Shown: positions 45,104 through 54,030 of the stretch, piece after piece
How the letters are laid out: each line of letters begins with the position of its first letter
Position numbering within the stretch: position 1 is the first letter of the stretch
NCBI RefSeq assembly: GCF_003234855.1
Contig: NZ_QKTO01000015.1
Coordinates: 1-64,000, forward strand
Length of the DNA stretch: 64,000 bases
From: Curtobacterium sp. MCBD17_032
Lineage (GTDB): Bacteria > Actinomycetota > Actinomycetes > Actinomycetales > Microbacteriaceae
Direction of reading: 5' to 3'
Made by a program: the position numbers and the translations under genes
Notes under the pieces: generated by a model
What the model was told of the DNA's origin: nothing
The model's input: only the letters and a program-made list of their open reading frames with translations
The model's database searches: none

Positions 45104-46084
45104 CTAACGCCTGCGCTGCCGCGGAGCGGGCTGGCACACGGGGCAGCGGTGGCTCGACCGGTTCATGAAGGCCTCGCGCACGATCGCGGTGCCGCACCGC
45201 GGGCAGGGCTCGCCCTGCTGTCCGTACACCGCGAGGCGCTGCGAGAAGTAGCCGGACTGCCCGTTCACGTTGACGTACTGCGCGTCGAAGCTCGTCCCGC
45301 CGTCCTCGAGCGCGCGGCGGAGCACCGCCCGGACCTCGTCGAGGAGCAGGGTGAGCGTCGCCCGGGGCAGCCGGTCCGTCGGGCGGTCGAAGTGCAGGCG
45401 CGCCGCCCACAGCGACTCGTCGGCGTAGATGTTCCCGATGCCGCTGACGACCCCCTGGTCGAGCAGCACCCGCTTGATCCCGCTCGAGCGCTTCCGCGCT
45501 GCGGCGATGAAGCGGTCGTCGTCGAACGCGAGGTCGAGCGGGTCCCGCGCGATGTGGGACACCTGGAACGGGATCCGCCGACGCCAGTCGGCGTCCGGGT
45601 CGGTGCCGTCGATCCGTCCGGCGTGCCCGGCGGGCGCGCCGTCGATCGTCGGCAGCATCCGGTCGATCGCCATCGACCCGAAGGTGCGCTGGTCGACGAA
45701 CTCGAGCTGCACCGGCGCCTCCGGGGCGCCGTCCCGGTCCGTGCCGGGCGGCTGCACGTCGAGGACGATCCGGCGGTGGCGGGCGGCGGGACGGTCGCGG
45801 CCGAGCAGGATCTGGCCGCTCATGCCGAGGTGCGCGACCAGTGCTTCGGGACGGTCGACGTCGGGCCGGTCAGCATCGGCGCGCAGCGGGAACCACATGA
45901 ACTTCCCGCGACGGACGGCCGCGGCGATCGTCCGCCCGGTCAGGCGGTGCACGAAGTCCTCGGCGGGACCGTCGTGTCGGGTCAGCGCACGCTCGTCGTG
46001 CACCTGCACGCCGAGTACCACGGCGCCGGTGACGGCGGGTTCGAGGCCGGCGCGGACGACCTCGACCTCGGGGAGTTCGGGCAC
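45104..46084 (-). CDS. mutM: Formamidopyrimidine-DNA glycosylase
   Basis: Removes 8-oxoguanine and FaPy lesions. 326 residues. GTG at 46084 gives the required N-terminus PELPEVEVVRAGL after Met removal (Pro nucleophile, Glu). Later ADESLWAARLH (H2TH region), and the zinc finger CPRCGTAIVREAFMNRSSHR followed by CPVCQ. The start is four bases after the rnc stop. Confidence 0.96.
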   Translation of the reverse strand: MPELPEVEVVRAGLEPAVTGAVVLGVQVHDERALTRHDGPAEDFVHRLTGRTIAAAVRRGKFMWFPLRADADRPDVDRPEALVAHLGMSGQILLGRDRPAARHRRIVLDVQPPGTDRDGAPEAPVQLEFVDQRTFGSMAIDRMLPTIDGAPAGHAGRIDGTDPDADWRRRIPFQVSHIARDPLDLAFDDDRFIAAARKRSSGIKRVLLDQGVVSGIGNIYADESLWAARLHFDRPTDRLPRATLTLLLDEVRAVLRRALEDGGTSFDAQYVNVNGQSGYFSQRLAVYGQQGEPCPRCGTAIVREAFMNRSSHRCPVCQPAPRQRRR

Positions 46085-46088
46085 CCGG

Positions 46089-46820
46089 TCAGCCCTCGAC
46101 GGGACGTCCGGACAGTCGCGTCCAGGCGTCGAGCGCGGCGGACATCTCCGCGGTCTTCTTGCTCGATCCGGTGCCGGTGGCGACGTCCTCGCCCTGCAGC
46201 ACCACGGTCGCATGGAACGTCTTGTCGTGGTCCGGGCCCTCTTCGGTGATCCGGTAGGCCGGGTTGCCGAGGGTGAGCGCGGAGGCGAGCTCCTGCAGGC
46301 TCGTCTTCGGGTCCATCGCGGCGCCGAACCGCGCGGGGTCGACGAGCAGCGGTGCGACCAGCCGGAGGACGAGGTCGGTGGCGGCGTCCGCACCCGCGGA
46401 CAGGTACGTGGCCCCGATCACGGCCTCGACGGTGTCGGCCAGGATCGAGGACTTGTCGCGGCCGCCGGTCTGCTCCTCGCCCTTGCCGAGCCGGAGGTAC
46501 GCCCCGAGTCCGATGTGCCGGGCGATCTCCGCGAGGGCGACCGTCGAGACGAGGCTCGCGCGCCGCTTGGCGAGCTCGCCCTCGTCGAGCTCCGGGTAGT
46601 CGCGGAACAGCTTGACCGTCACGGCCTGTCCGAGGATGGAGTCACCGAGGAACTCGAGTCGCTCGTTGTGCCCGATCCCGCCGTGCTCGTACGCGTACGA
46701 GCGGTGGGTGAGGGCGAGCCGGAGGAGTTCCGGGTCCACCGGGACGTCGAGGAGGTCGCGCAGACGAACGACGTCCGGCCCCACGGGGCGGGACCCCGCG
46801 GCGCCGGACGTCGCAGTCAT
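46089..46820 (-). CDS. rnc: Ribonuclease III
   Basis: Processes rRNA and double-stranded RNA. 243 residues: catalytic motif NERLEFLGDSILGQAV, KSSILADTVEAVIGATYLS, and a C-terminal dsRNA-binding domain (KTSLQELASALTLGNPAYRI). It lies 13 bases after rpmF in the standard DUF177-rpmF-rnc-mutM-smc order. Confidence 0.97.
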   Translation of the reverse strand: MTATSGAAGSRPVGPDVVRLRDLLDVPVDPELLRLALTHRSYAYEHGGIGHNERLEFLGDSILGQAVTVKLFRDYPELDEGELAKRRASLVSTVALAEIARHIGLGAYLRLGKGEEQTGGRDKSSILADTVEAVIGATYLSAGADAATDLVLRLVAPLLVDPARFGAAMDPKTSLQELASALTLGNPAYRITEEGPDHDKTFHATVVLQGEDVATGTGSSKKTAEMSAALDAWTRLSGRPVEG

Positions 46821-46833
46821 GGGAGGAGTCCGA

Positions 46834-47037
46834 TCAGACGTCGGCGACCTTGCGGCCCTTGTACTCCATGTACAGGGGCGTGCCGGCGGAGTCCTCGACG
46901 ACCTTCGCGCGGTGCGGGAGGCTGTAGGTGACCTTGCCGTTCTCGATCGTCTTCACGAGCTGGACCGGTGCGGCCTTCCACTGCGATCGACGGGCGTGCG
47001 TGTTTGCACGGGACTGCTTGCGCTTGGGGACGGCCAT
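46834..47037 (-). CDS. rpmF: 50S ribosomal protein L32 (cysteine-free form)
   Basis: 67 residues beginning [20 protein letters not shown]. The four-cysteine zinc ribbon of many L32 proteins is absent: there is no Cys at all. Such C-minus forms are known in actinobacteria; a zinc-binding copy may be elsewhere or missing. AAAGAGAA precedes the ATG. Confidence 0.95.
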   Translation of the reverse strand: MAVPKRKQSRANTHARRSQWKAAPVQLVKTIENGKVTYSLPHRAKVVEDSAGTPLYMEYKGRKVADV

Positions 47038-47084
47038 GGTGGTTCTCTTTCGCTTGGTCGGTGGTCAGTCGTGGACGGTGGCGG

Positions 47085-47660
47085 TCACTCGGCCTGGTCG
47101 GCCGGCGTCCGCTCCTCGTCCGCGGTGGTCTGGTCTGTGGTGCTGTCGAACTGGAGCCCGCTGAGCGCAGCCCACCGGGGGTCGGTGGGCGACGGGGTCG
47201 GGCGTTCGCCGACGTCCGCCAGGCGCTCACCCGTCTCCGGGTCGAGTCCTGGGCAGTCCGGCCGGCAGACCGGCTGGAACGGCAGTGACAGCACCACCGC
47301 GTCTCGGACGACCGGTTCACAATCCACGTGGTCATCGTGAACCTGGTAGTCGAATTCCTCCGAGGCATCATACGCGAACAGTTCCGCGAATTCGACCTCG
47401 ACGAGCTCGCTGACGTCGATGAGGCAGCGCGAGCACTCCCCCGTCGCCTCGGCCCGGGCGGTGCCGGACACGAGCACGCCCTCGTGGAGGCCCTCGAGCT
47501 TCACGTCGAGGTGCATCGGGTCGCCCTCGCGCACGGCGATCAGTCCGGCTCCGAGCGTGCCCGGGACGGTGATGTCGAGCGACACCTCGCGCATGTCGCC
47601 CGGCCGGTGCGCGAGGTCACGCACACGCAGGGCGTAGGGGCTGTTCACGGAGGAAGACAC
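47085..47660 (-). CDS. DUF177 (YceD-like) protein
   Basis: 191 residues from GTG 47660. Cysteines in GECSRCLIDVSELVEVEFAE and later CRPDCPGL are the DUF177 pattern. Members precede rpmF almost everywhere and are linked to 23S rRNA maturation in plants and E. coli. TAGGCT lies eight bases before the GTG, so the operon DUF177-rpmF-rnc-mutM-smc probably begins with a leaderless gene. Confidence 0.92.
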   Translation of the reverse strand: MSSSVNSPYALRVRDLAHRPGDMREVSLDITVPGTLGAGLIAVREGDPMHLDVKLEGLHEGVLVSGTARAEATGECSRCLIDVSELVEVEFAELFAYDASEEFDYQVHDDHVDCEPVVRDAVVLSLPFQPVCRPDCPGLDPETGERLADVGERPTPSPTDPRWAALSGLQFDSTTDQTTADEERTPADQAE

Positions 47661-47668
47661 GATCAACC

Positions 47669-47674
47669 AGCCTA
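47669..47674 (-). promoter_or_regulatory. -10 element of DUF177-rpmF operon
   Basis: TAGGCT eight bases before the GTG at 47660, no ribosome site. Confidence 0.5.
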
Positions 47675-47740
47675 CCCCGATCCCGCCCACGAGTCGAGCA
47701 CCCGACGCGTGTCGGGGAGCGCGTGCTCCGGGCGCGACGG

Positions 47741-48229
47741 TCAGACCCGTCCGGCGAGCGCGCGGGCGACGACCTCGGGCACGTACGGCGTGACGTCGCC
47801 GCCGAGGGACGACACCTGCCGGATGAGCGAGCTCGAGACGTGGGCCCGAGCGGCGTCCGGCAGCAGGAAGACGGTCTCCACGCCGGCCAGGTGCCGGTTC
47901 ATGATCGCCATCGGGGTCTCGTACGCGACGTCCTCGCCGGACCGCACGCCCTTCACCAGGATCGTCGAGCCGACCTGCCGGCAGTAGTCGACCAGGAGCC
48001 CCGCCGTCCACTCCCCGACGACGACCCGTCCGGGGATCCCGAGCTCCGTCACCGACTCGCGGATCAGCCGGACCCGGTCCCCGGCGTCGAACAGTGCCGT
48101 CTTCTTGTCCGGGTTGTGCACGACGAGCACGTGGACCTCGTCGAACAGGTCGACCGCTCGCGCGATGACGTCGAGGTGGCCGAGCGTCACGGGGTCGAAC
48201 GATCCGGGCACCACGGCGATCTTCGTCAT
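47741..48229 (-). CDS. coaD: Phosphopantetheine adenylyltransferase
   Basis: Penultimate step of coenzyme A synthesis. 162 residues, normal length: [20 protein letters not shown] (nucleotidyl-transferase TxGH box) and [26 protein letters not shown] (48237-48242) lies seven bases before the ATG, so it is likely leaderless. recG lies 27 bases upstream on the same strand. Confidence 0.97.
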   Translation of the reverse strand: MTKIAVVPGSFDPVTLGHLDVIARAVDLFDEVHVLVVHNPDKKTALFDAGDRVRLIRESVTELGIPGRVVVGEWTAGLLVDYCRQVGSTILVKGVRSGEDVAYETPMAIMNRHLAGVETVFLLPDAARAHVSSSLIRQVSSLGGDVTPYVPEVVARALAGRV

Positions 48230-48236
48230 GCGGGCG

Positions 48237-48242
48237 ACGATA
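48237..48242 (-). promoter_or_regulatory. -10 element of coaD
   Basis: TATCGT seven bases before the ATG; it sits in the 27-base gap after recG, so coaD has its own start despite being close enough for an operon. Confidence 0.5.
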
Positions 48243-48256
48243 CCTGCCGGTGCCCC

Positions 48257-50536
48257 TCAGTTCTTCCCGAGGAAGGCCGCGTCGGACTCGTCGAGCCGGC
48301 GTGCGAGGGCGTCCCGGAGCGCGGGACTGCCGCTGAGGTCCGGGTCGTGCTCCAGGAGCCGTTCGGCCTCCTCGCGCGCGTCCACGATGAGGTCCGCGTG
48401 CTGCACCACGCGCAGGAGGGTCAGCGACGACCGTCCGCCCGACTGCCGTTCGCCGAGCACGTCGCCCTCCCGGCGGAGTTCGAGGTCGACCCGCGCCAAC
48501 TCGAACCCGTCGTCGGACGCGGCGACGGCGTCCACGCGCTCCCGCGACACGGTGTCGGCCTCGGCGTGCGTGACGAGCAGGCAGACACCCGCGTACTGCC
48601 CGCGCCCGATCCGTCCGCGCAGCTGGTGCAGCTGCGACACGCCGAACCGGTCCGCGTCGAGCACCGCCATCATCGAGGCGTTCGGCACGTCCACACCGAC
48701 CTCGATCACCGTCGTCGCCACGAGCACGTCGACGGCTCCGTCGGCGAAGGACGTCATCACGCGGTCCTTCTCCTCGGCCGACATCCGGCCGTGCAGGACC
48801 TCGATCCGACGTCCCGCGAGGACGGGCATGCCGCGCATCCGCTCCGCGGTCGCGAGCACCGTCGCGGGCTTCCGGGCCGGCGTCCCGTCGGCGTCCGCGC
48901 TGCCCGTCGCGTCCCCGTCGGCCGCGCCGCCGACCGGGGCCGACGCCCCGTCGTCCTCGCCGTGCGCGTCGTCGATGGCGGGACAGACGACGAACGCCTG
49001 CCGCCCCTCGGCCAGCTCCTCCGCCATCCGCGTCCAGATGCGTGACTCCCATCCGGGGTGCTCGGCGAGGCCGACGGTGAACGTCTCGACCCCGGCCCGA
49101 CCCGACGGCAGCCCGGTGATCGTCGAGACGTCGAGGTCGCCGAACACGGTCATCGCGACGGTCCGCGGGATCGGCGTCGCGGTGAGGACCAGCACGTGCG
49201 CCGGCGTCGAGCCCTTCGTCCGGAGGGCCTCCCGCTGCTCCACACCGAACCGGTGCTGCTCGTCGACGACCACCAGCCCGAGCTCGGCGAAGTCGACCCG
49301 GTCACCGAGCAGCGCGTGCGTGCCGACCACGAGGCGGGACCCGCCGGACGCGGCGGCGAGCAGCGCCCGTCGTCGCTCGTCGGTGGACTGCGACCCGGTC
49401 AGGATCACCGGCCGGAGCTCGGCCGCCAGGTCCGGCCCGAGGAACTTCACGATCGACCGGAGGTGCTGCGCGGCCAGCACCTCGGTCGGGGCGATGAGCG
49501 CGGACTGTCCGCCGGACTCCGCCACGGTGAGCATCGCCCGGATCGCGACCAGGGTCTTGCCGGAACCGACCTCGCCCTGCACGAGCCGGTGCATCGGCCA
49601 CGTCCCGGCCAGGTCCCGCGCGATCTCGGCCCCGACCGCCCGCTGGTCGTCCGTCAGGGTGAACGGCAGGCTGGCGTCGAAGCGCTCGAGGACACCGCCC
49701 GGTGCTGCGGTCCGGGTGACGGACGCCGTCGCACGCGCCGCGATCCGGCGCTGCACGAGCGCCGTCTGCAGCACGAACGCCTCGCGGTAGCGCAGCGCGT
49801 CCTGCGCGCGCTTGAAGTCGGACACCTTCTCCGGCCGGTGCAGCAGTTCGAGTGCACGGCGGAACGGCACGAGGTCGAGGCGCGTCCGGACGGAGGCCGG
49901 GATCGGGTCGGCGACGTCCGGCAGCGTGTCGAGGACGACCCCCATGGCCTTCGCGATCTGCCAGGACGACAGGGAGGCCGTGGCCGGGTAGATCGGGATC
50001 GGTTGGCGCGACCAGCGGATCGCCTCCTCCGACCCCGGGTCCGCCGTCGCGCGGGGGTCGTCGCGGTCGAAGAGCTCGTAGTCCGGGTGCGCGAGCTGCC
50101 GGGCCCCCCGGTAGTCGCCGACCTTGCCGGCGAAGATGCCGCGGGCACCGGGCACGAGGTCCTTCGTCCGCCACCCCTGGTTGAAGAACGTCAGGGTGAG
50201 CAGGCCCGTGCCGTCACCGATCTTGGCTTCGAGGATCGATCCGCGCCGCGCCCGCATGGTGCGCTCGCGGACCTCGACCACCTCGGCCACGATCGTGACC
50301 GGCTCTCCGATCGCGAGCGAGTCGAGCGCGGTGAGTGCCCCGCGCTCCGCGTACCGCCGCGGCGCGTGCTCGAGGAACTCCCCCACGGTGCGGTGGCCGA
50401 ACGCCTTCTCGATCGCCTTCGCCGTCCGGCCGCCCAGGACGTTCGCCAACCGCACGTCGAGCGGAGCCGTGCCCCACTGCACGGGCTCACCCTCGGTCGG
50501 GGTCGTCGGAGCGGCGTCGGTGCTGGAGGTGGCCAC
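48257..50536 (-). CDS. recG: ATP-dependent DNA helicase RecG
   Basis: Remodels stalled forks and Holliday junctions. 759 residues: wedge/OB region (TIVAEVVEVRERTMRARRGS), helicase with LVQGEVGSGKTLVAIRAML, VVDEQHRFGVEQREAL (DEQH box), TATPIPRTVAMT and QLRGRIGRGQYAG. A disordered Asp/Gly/Ala insert of about 35 residues lies in helicase domain 2. GTG at 50536 is six bases after TACCGT. Confidence 0.96.
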   Translation of the reverse strand: MATSSTDAAPTTPTEGEPVQWGTAPLDVRLANVLGGRTAKAIEKAFGHRTVGEFLEHAPRRYAERGALTALDSLAIGEPVTIVAEVVEVRERTMRARRGSILEAKIGDGTGLLTLTFFNQGWRTKDLVPGARGIFAGKVGDYRGARQLAHPDYELFDRDDPRATADPGSEEAIRWSRQPIPIYPATASLSSWQIAKAMGVVLDTLPDVADPIPASVRTRLDLVPFRRALELLHRPEKVSDFKRAQDALRYREAFVLQTALVQRRIAARATASVTRTAAPGGVLERFDASLPFTLTDDQRAVGAEIARDLAGTWPMHRLVQGEVGSGKTLVAIRAMLTVAESGGQSALIAPTEVLAAQHLRSIVKFLGPDLAAELRPVILTGSQSTDERRRALLAAASGGSRLVVGTHALLGDRVDFAELGLVVVDEQHRFGVEQREALRTKGSTPAHVLVLTATPIPRTVAMTVFGDLDVSTITGLPSGRAGVETFTVGLAEHPGWESRIWTRMAEELAEGRQAFVVCPAIDDAHGEDDGASAPVGGAADGDATGSADADGTPARKPATVLATAERMRGMPVLAGRRIEVLHGRMSAEEKDRVMTSFADGAVDVLVATTVIEVGVDVPNASMMAVLDADRFGVSQLHQLRGRIGRGQYAGVCLLVTHAEADTVSRERVDAVAASDDGFELARVDLELRREGDVLGERQSGGRSSLTLLRVVQHADLIVDAREEAERLLEHDPDLSGSPALRDALARRLDESDAAFLGKN

Positions 50537-50542
50537 ACGGCA

Positions 50543-50548
50543 ACGGTA
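50543..50548 (-). promoter_or_regulatory. -10 element of recG
   Basis: TACCGT exactly six bases before the GTG at 50536; divergent from the rsmD promoter. Confidence 0.5.
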
Positions 50549-50621
50549 CCCGCGACGACCGACCTGCCACGGGCCTCCCGGCAAGACCGTGGAGGACACC
50601 GGGGCTGCTGCCGGGGCCCGC

Positions 50622-50627
50622 TACGGT
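50622..50627 (+). promoter_or_regulatory. -10 element of rsmD
   Basis: TACGGT exactly six bases (GGCAGC) before the ATG at 50634. Confidence 0.5.
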
Positions 50628-50633
50628 GGCAGC

Positions 50634-51191
50634 ATGACCCGCATCATCGCCGGCGCCGCCGGTTCCACGACGCTCCGGGTGCCGAAGTCCGGCACCCGGC
50701 CGACGAGCGACCGGGTGCGCGAGGCGCTCTTCTCGTCGCTCGAGTCGCGCGGGCTCATCGACGACACCTCGGTCGCCGACCTGTACGCCGGGACCGGTGC
50801 GCTCGGGCTCGAAGCCGCGTCCCGCGGTGCGGTCGAGGTGTCGCTCGTGGACCGCGCCGCTCCCGCCGCCGCCGCCTGCCGGGAGAACGCGCGCGCGGTG
50901 CAGAAGCGCGCACCGGGCGTCCGCATCGACGTCCACGCGCAGCCCGCGCTCGGGTACCTGCGCGGGACGGCGAAGACGTTCGACCTCGTCTTCATCGACC
51001 CGCCGTACGAGGTGGCCGAGGCCGAGGTCACCGACGTGCTCGAGGCCCTCGTGTCCCGGTTGACGCCCGACGCGGTCGTCGTCGTCGAGCGCGGCAGCCG
51101 CAACCCCGAGCCGACCTGGCCGGCAGGGCTGACCCGTTTCAGCAAGCGTTCGTGGGGCGACACCGTGGCGTGGGAGGCCGTCGCCGACTGA
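50634..51191 (+). CDS. rsmD: 16S rRNA (guanine-966-N2)-methyltransferase RsmD
   Basis: 185 residues: RIIAGAAGSTTLRVPKSGTR, TSDRVREALFSSLE, AdoMet loop DLYAGTGALGLEAASRG and catalytic box FIDPPYE. Probably leaderless. Convergent with thiL; the 53-base gap between them holds no strong hairpin. Confidence 0.95.
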   Translation: MTRIIAGAAGSTTLRVPKSGTRPTSDRVREALFSSLESRGLIDDTSVADLYAGTGALGLEAASRGAVEVSLVDRAAPAAAACRENARAVQKRAPGVRIDVHAQPALGYLRGTAKTFDLVFIDPPYEVAEAEVTDVLEALVSRLTPDAVVVVERGSRNPEPTWPAGLTRFSKRSWGDTVAWEAVAD

Positions 51192-51244
51192 GGCGCGCTG
51201 CCGCCGGTCGGGCGGCCCGGCACACTGCGGGGTCCGGTCCCGCT

Positions 51245-52348
51245 TCAGCCCGCCACGCCGTCCCAGTCCGCGTACGGGTCCCACCCGGTGGTCGGCACGG
51301 GCCGCCCGTCCCGCACCAGGTCGGCGGACGCCGCCACGGGCTCCGCCCCGTCAGAGGTCGTCCGCGCACGCACGACGCCGATCCGGCGGAAGCCGCCCGG
51401 GAGGCGCGTCCCGGCCGGGAAGGTGGCGAGCAGTCCGTGGTCCTCACCGCCGTGCAGCGCGATCTCGTCGACCACCCCGTCGGGAGCGGACGCCTCGAGC
51501 GGGTCGAGTTCCAGTGTCACCCCGCTCGCCCGGGCGAGGCGCCCCGCGTCGATGGCGAGTCCGTCGGACAGGTCGAGCATCGCCGTCGCACCGGCGGCGG
51601 CGGCGAGCGGGCCGTCCGCGATCGGCGGCACCGGGCGCCGCTGCCGCGCGACGTCGGGGTCCGTGTCGGCGCCGCTCGCCCGGACCCGCGCGACGTCCGG
51701 CTCGCCCGCCGCATCGACGCCGTCGCGGAACAACCGTGCCAGACCGCGGGCCGCGGCACCGAGTTCCCCGGACACCGCGAGCACGTCGCCGACCCGTGCC
51801 CCGGACCGGACGACGGGGGCCCGTCCGCCGAGGTCGCCGAACGCGGTGACGGTCAACGAGAACGTCGCCGAGGTGGAGAGGTCACCGCCGACGACCCCGC
51901 ACCCCGGGGCGAGTGCGTCGATCGCGCGTCGGAACCCGTCCGCGACGCCCTCCAGCACGGAGACGGGCGTGTCCGGCGGAGCGGCGATCGCGACGACGAG
52001 ACCGGAGGGCACGGCACCCATCGCGGCGACGTCGGAGAGGTTCGTCGCAGCGGCCTTCCAGCCGACGTCCTCGGGCGAGGACCAGGCCCACCGGAAGTCC
52101 GGCCCGTGCACCATCATGTCCGTGGTGACGACGAAGCGGCCGTCGGGAGCGGCGACGACGGCACAGTCGTCCCCGGGCCCGAGGAGCGGGGAGCCGGCAG
52201 GGAGCCGTCGGGTGACGCGGTCGAGCACCGCGAGTTCGCCGAGCGCGCCGACGGTGGTGCGCTCGGCGTCGTCACCGAGTCGGACGTCGCACGCCTCCGG
52301 TCCGTCGGTGCGGTGCTCGGGCTGGTGCTCGTCGTGCGTCGCGTCCAC
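51245..52348 (-). CDS. thiL: Thiamine-monophosphate kinase
   Basis: Phosphorylates ThMP to the cofactor ThDP. 367 residues with GPGDDCAVVAAPDGRFVVTTD, ATNLSDVAAMGAVPSG and AMLDLSDGLAIDAGRLARAS, the Asp-rich metal and nucleotide sites. A loop of charged residues (~230-260) is extra. GTG at 52348 is six bases after TACCGT. Confidence 0.93.
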   Translation of the reverse strand: MDATHDEHQPEHRTDGPEACDVRLGDDAERTTVGALGELAVLDRVTRRLPAGSPLLGPGDDCAVVAAPDGRFVVTTDMMVHGPDFRWAWSSPEDVGWKAAATNLSDVAAMGAVPSGLVVAIAAPPDTPVSVLEGVADGFRRAIDALAPGCGVVGGDLSTSATFSLTVTAFGDLGGRAPVVRSGARVGDVLAVSGELGAAARGLARLFRDGVDAAGEPDVARVRASGADTDPDVARQRRPVPPIADGPLAAAAGATAMLDLSDGLAIDAGRLARASGVTLELDPLEASAPDGVVDEIALHGGEDHGLLATFPAGTRLPGGFRRIGVVRARTTSDGAEPVAASADLVRDGRPVPTTGWDPYADWDGVAG

Positions 52349-52354
52349 ACGAGA

Positions 52355-52364
52355 ACGGTAGCCT
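52355..52364. promoter_or_regulatory. Two opposed, overlapping -10 elements
   Basis: Minus strand TACCGT (52355-52360) is six bases before the thiL GTG; plus strand TAGCCT (52359-52364) is eight bases before the DUF3515 ATG. They share two base pairs, so only one polymerase can sit at a time, and each -35 would fall inside the other gene's coding start. Confidence 0.55.
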
Positions 52365-52372
52365 GGACGCCG

Positions 52373-52855
52373 ATGGACACCGCGCGCCGAGGACCCCGCA
52401 TCATCGCGACCGTGCTCGCCGCGGCCGCCGTCGTCGCCGGTCTGTCCGGCTGCACGAACGCGGTCCGGATGGAGGCCGCTCCCTCCGCGAACGCGGCGGC
52501 GTGCGCGAGCGCGCAGGTCCGCCTGCCCGCGGTGGTCAACGACACGCTGGCCCTCCGCGACACCTCGGCGCAGGCCACGGCTGCGTGGGGATCGCCGTCC
52601 GCGGTGCTGTACCACTGCGGTGTCGCCGTGCCGACGGTCTCCGACCTGCCGTGCTTCTCGCAGGGCTCCGTGGACTGGATCCGCGACGACCATGGGAAGG
52701 AGGTCGTCTACACGACGTTCGGCCGCTCCCCCGCGGTGCAGGTCGTCATCGACACCTCCCGGGCGACGAGCGACGCCCTGCAAGACCTCGGGGACGCCGT
52801 GTCACGGTTGCCGGAGGACGGGCACCGCTGCCTCGACCCGCAGGACGTCGACTGA
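52373..52855 (+). CDS. DUF3515 lipoprotein
   Basis: 160 residues. Lipoprotein signal IIATVLAAAAVVAGLSGC with Cys near residue 27 as lipid site. The rest (TAAWGSPSAVLYHCGV, GSVDWIRDDHGKEVVYTTFG, VVIDTSR) matches DUF3515, an actinobacterial family usually near ddl or thiL. Function unknown; probably outside the membrane. Ends 12 bases before the ddl stop. Confidence 0.9.
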   Translation: MDTARRGPRIIATVLAAAAVVAGLSGCTNAVRMEAAPSANAAACASAQVRLPAVVNDTLALRDTSAQATAAWGSPSAVLYHCGVAVPTVSDLPCFSQGSVDWIRDDHGKEVVYTTFGRSPAVQVVIDTSRATSDALQDLGDAVSRLPEDGHRCLDPQDVD

Positions 52856-52867
52856 CCGGGGCGGTCG

Positions 52868-53998
52868 TCAGCGGACGGCGACGCGCCCCAGCTCGATGAG
52901 CTCCGCGACGAGTTCCGGGTAGGGCATCCCCGACGCCGCCCAGCAGCGCGGGTACATCGAGAACGGGGTGAACCCGGGCATGGTGTTGACCTCGTTCACG
53001 ACGAAGCCGTCGTCGGTCAGGAAGCAGTCGACGCGGGCCAGACCGGCGCCCCCGATCGCCTCGAAGGCGCGTGCACCGACGGAACGGATCGCGTCGGTCT
53101 CCGCCTCCGTGAGCGGGGCCGGACAGAGCAGCTGCTCGTCGCCGCCCAGGTACTTGGCGGCGAAGTCGTAGAAGCCGTCCTCGGCGACGACGATCTCGCC
53201 GGGCAGGCTCGTCCGCGGGACCCCGTCGCGGCCTTCCAGGACGGCGACCTCGACCTCGCGGCCGATGACCCGCGGTTCCACGATGACCTTGCTGTCGTGC
53301 TCGAACGCCAGGTCCATCGCGGCGCCGAGCTGCGCGGGGTCGTCCACGCGCGAGACGCCCATGCTCGAGCCGGCGCGCGCGGGCTTCACGAACAGCGGGA
53401 AGCCGTGTGCGGCCACGGTCTCGGCGACGTCGACGGGGTCGGCCTGCCACTGCCGGCGGAGCACCGTCGTCCAGGGCGCCACCCGCAGTCCGGCGTGTTC
53501 GAGGACGGCCTTCGCGACGTGCTTGTCCATGGCCAGGGCACTCGCGAGGACGCCGTCGCCGACGTACGGCAGGCCGGCGGTCTCGAGCAGGCCCTGGACG
53601 GTGCCGTCCTCGCCGAACGGTCCGTGCAGGATCGGGAACACGACGTCGACGTCGCCGAGGGACTCCACCGAGCCGTCGGGGCGCTCGACGACGAACTCGC
53701 GGGAGTCGCCGGAGAGCGGGAACCGCACCCGGGTGCCGTTGTCGGAGACGGTCGGCAGCTCGTGACCGCGCAGCGCCCACGCCGACGGGTCGTCGTCCTG
53801 GAGGGTGAACGCGCCGTCCTTCGTGATGCCGATCGGGAGCAGGTCGTACCGGTCACGGTCGACGACGTCCATGATGCCGCCCGCGGTCACACAGCTGATC
53901 TCGTGCTCGCTGGACCGGCCGCCGAAGAGCACGGCGACCCTCGTCCGTGCCGACGCCGGGCCGGCGGTGGGGGCGGATGCGGGCGCGGTGCTGCTCAT
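52868..53998 (-). CDS. ddl: D-alanine--D-alanine ligase
   Basis: Makes the D-Ala-D-Ala end of peptidoglycan precursors. 376 residues, ATP-grasp: VAVLFGGRSSEHEISCVTAG, HGPFGEDGTVQGLLETAGLP, LFVKPARAGSSMGVSRVDD and VNEVNTMPGFTPFSMYPR. ATG 53998 with TTGGAG seven bases before it. Last gene of leuC-leuD-murA-plsC-gpsA-ddl. Confidence 0.96.
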   Translation of the reverse strand: MSSTAPASAPTAGPASARTRVAVLFGGRSSEHEISCVTAGGIMDVVDRDRYDLLPIGITKDGAFTLQDDDPSAWALRGHELPTVSDNGTRVRFPLSGDSREFVVERPDGSVESLGDVDVVFPILHGPFGEDGTVQGLLETAGLPYVGDGVLASALAMDKHVAKAVLEHAGLRVAPWTTVLRRQWQADPVDVAETVAAHGFPLFVKPARAGSSMGVSRVDDPAQLGAAMDLAFEHDSKVIVEPRVIGREVEVAVLEGRDGVPRTSLPGEIVVAEDGFYDFAAKYLGGDEQLLCPAPLTEAETDAIRSVGARAFEAIGGAGLARVDCFLTDDGFVVNEVNTMPGFTPFSMYPRCWAASGMPYPELVAELIELGRVAVR

Positions 53999-54030
53999 GG
54001 ACGCTCCAAAGCGGTGGGTGCCGGGACCGG

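Noticed and set aside
40939-45168. Plus-strand open frame of 1409 codons opposite smc
   Set aside because: Mirror of the smc gene, which has all SMC motifs on the minus strand; the mirror is low-complexity Arg/Gly/Leu.
51192-51244. Terminator between convergent rsmD and thiL
   Set aside because: Only a 5-bp stem can form; no family hairpin. Nothing convincing.
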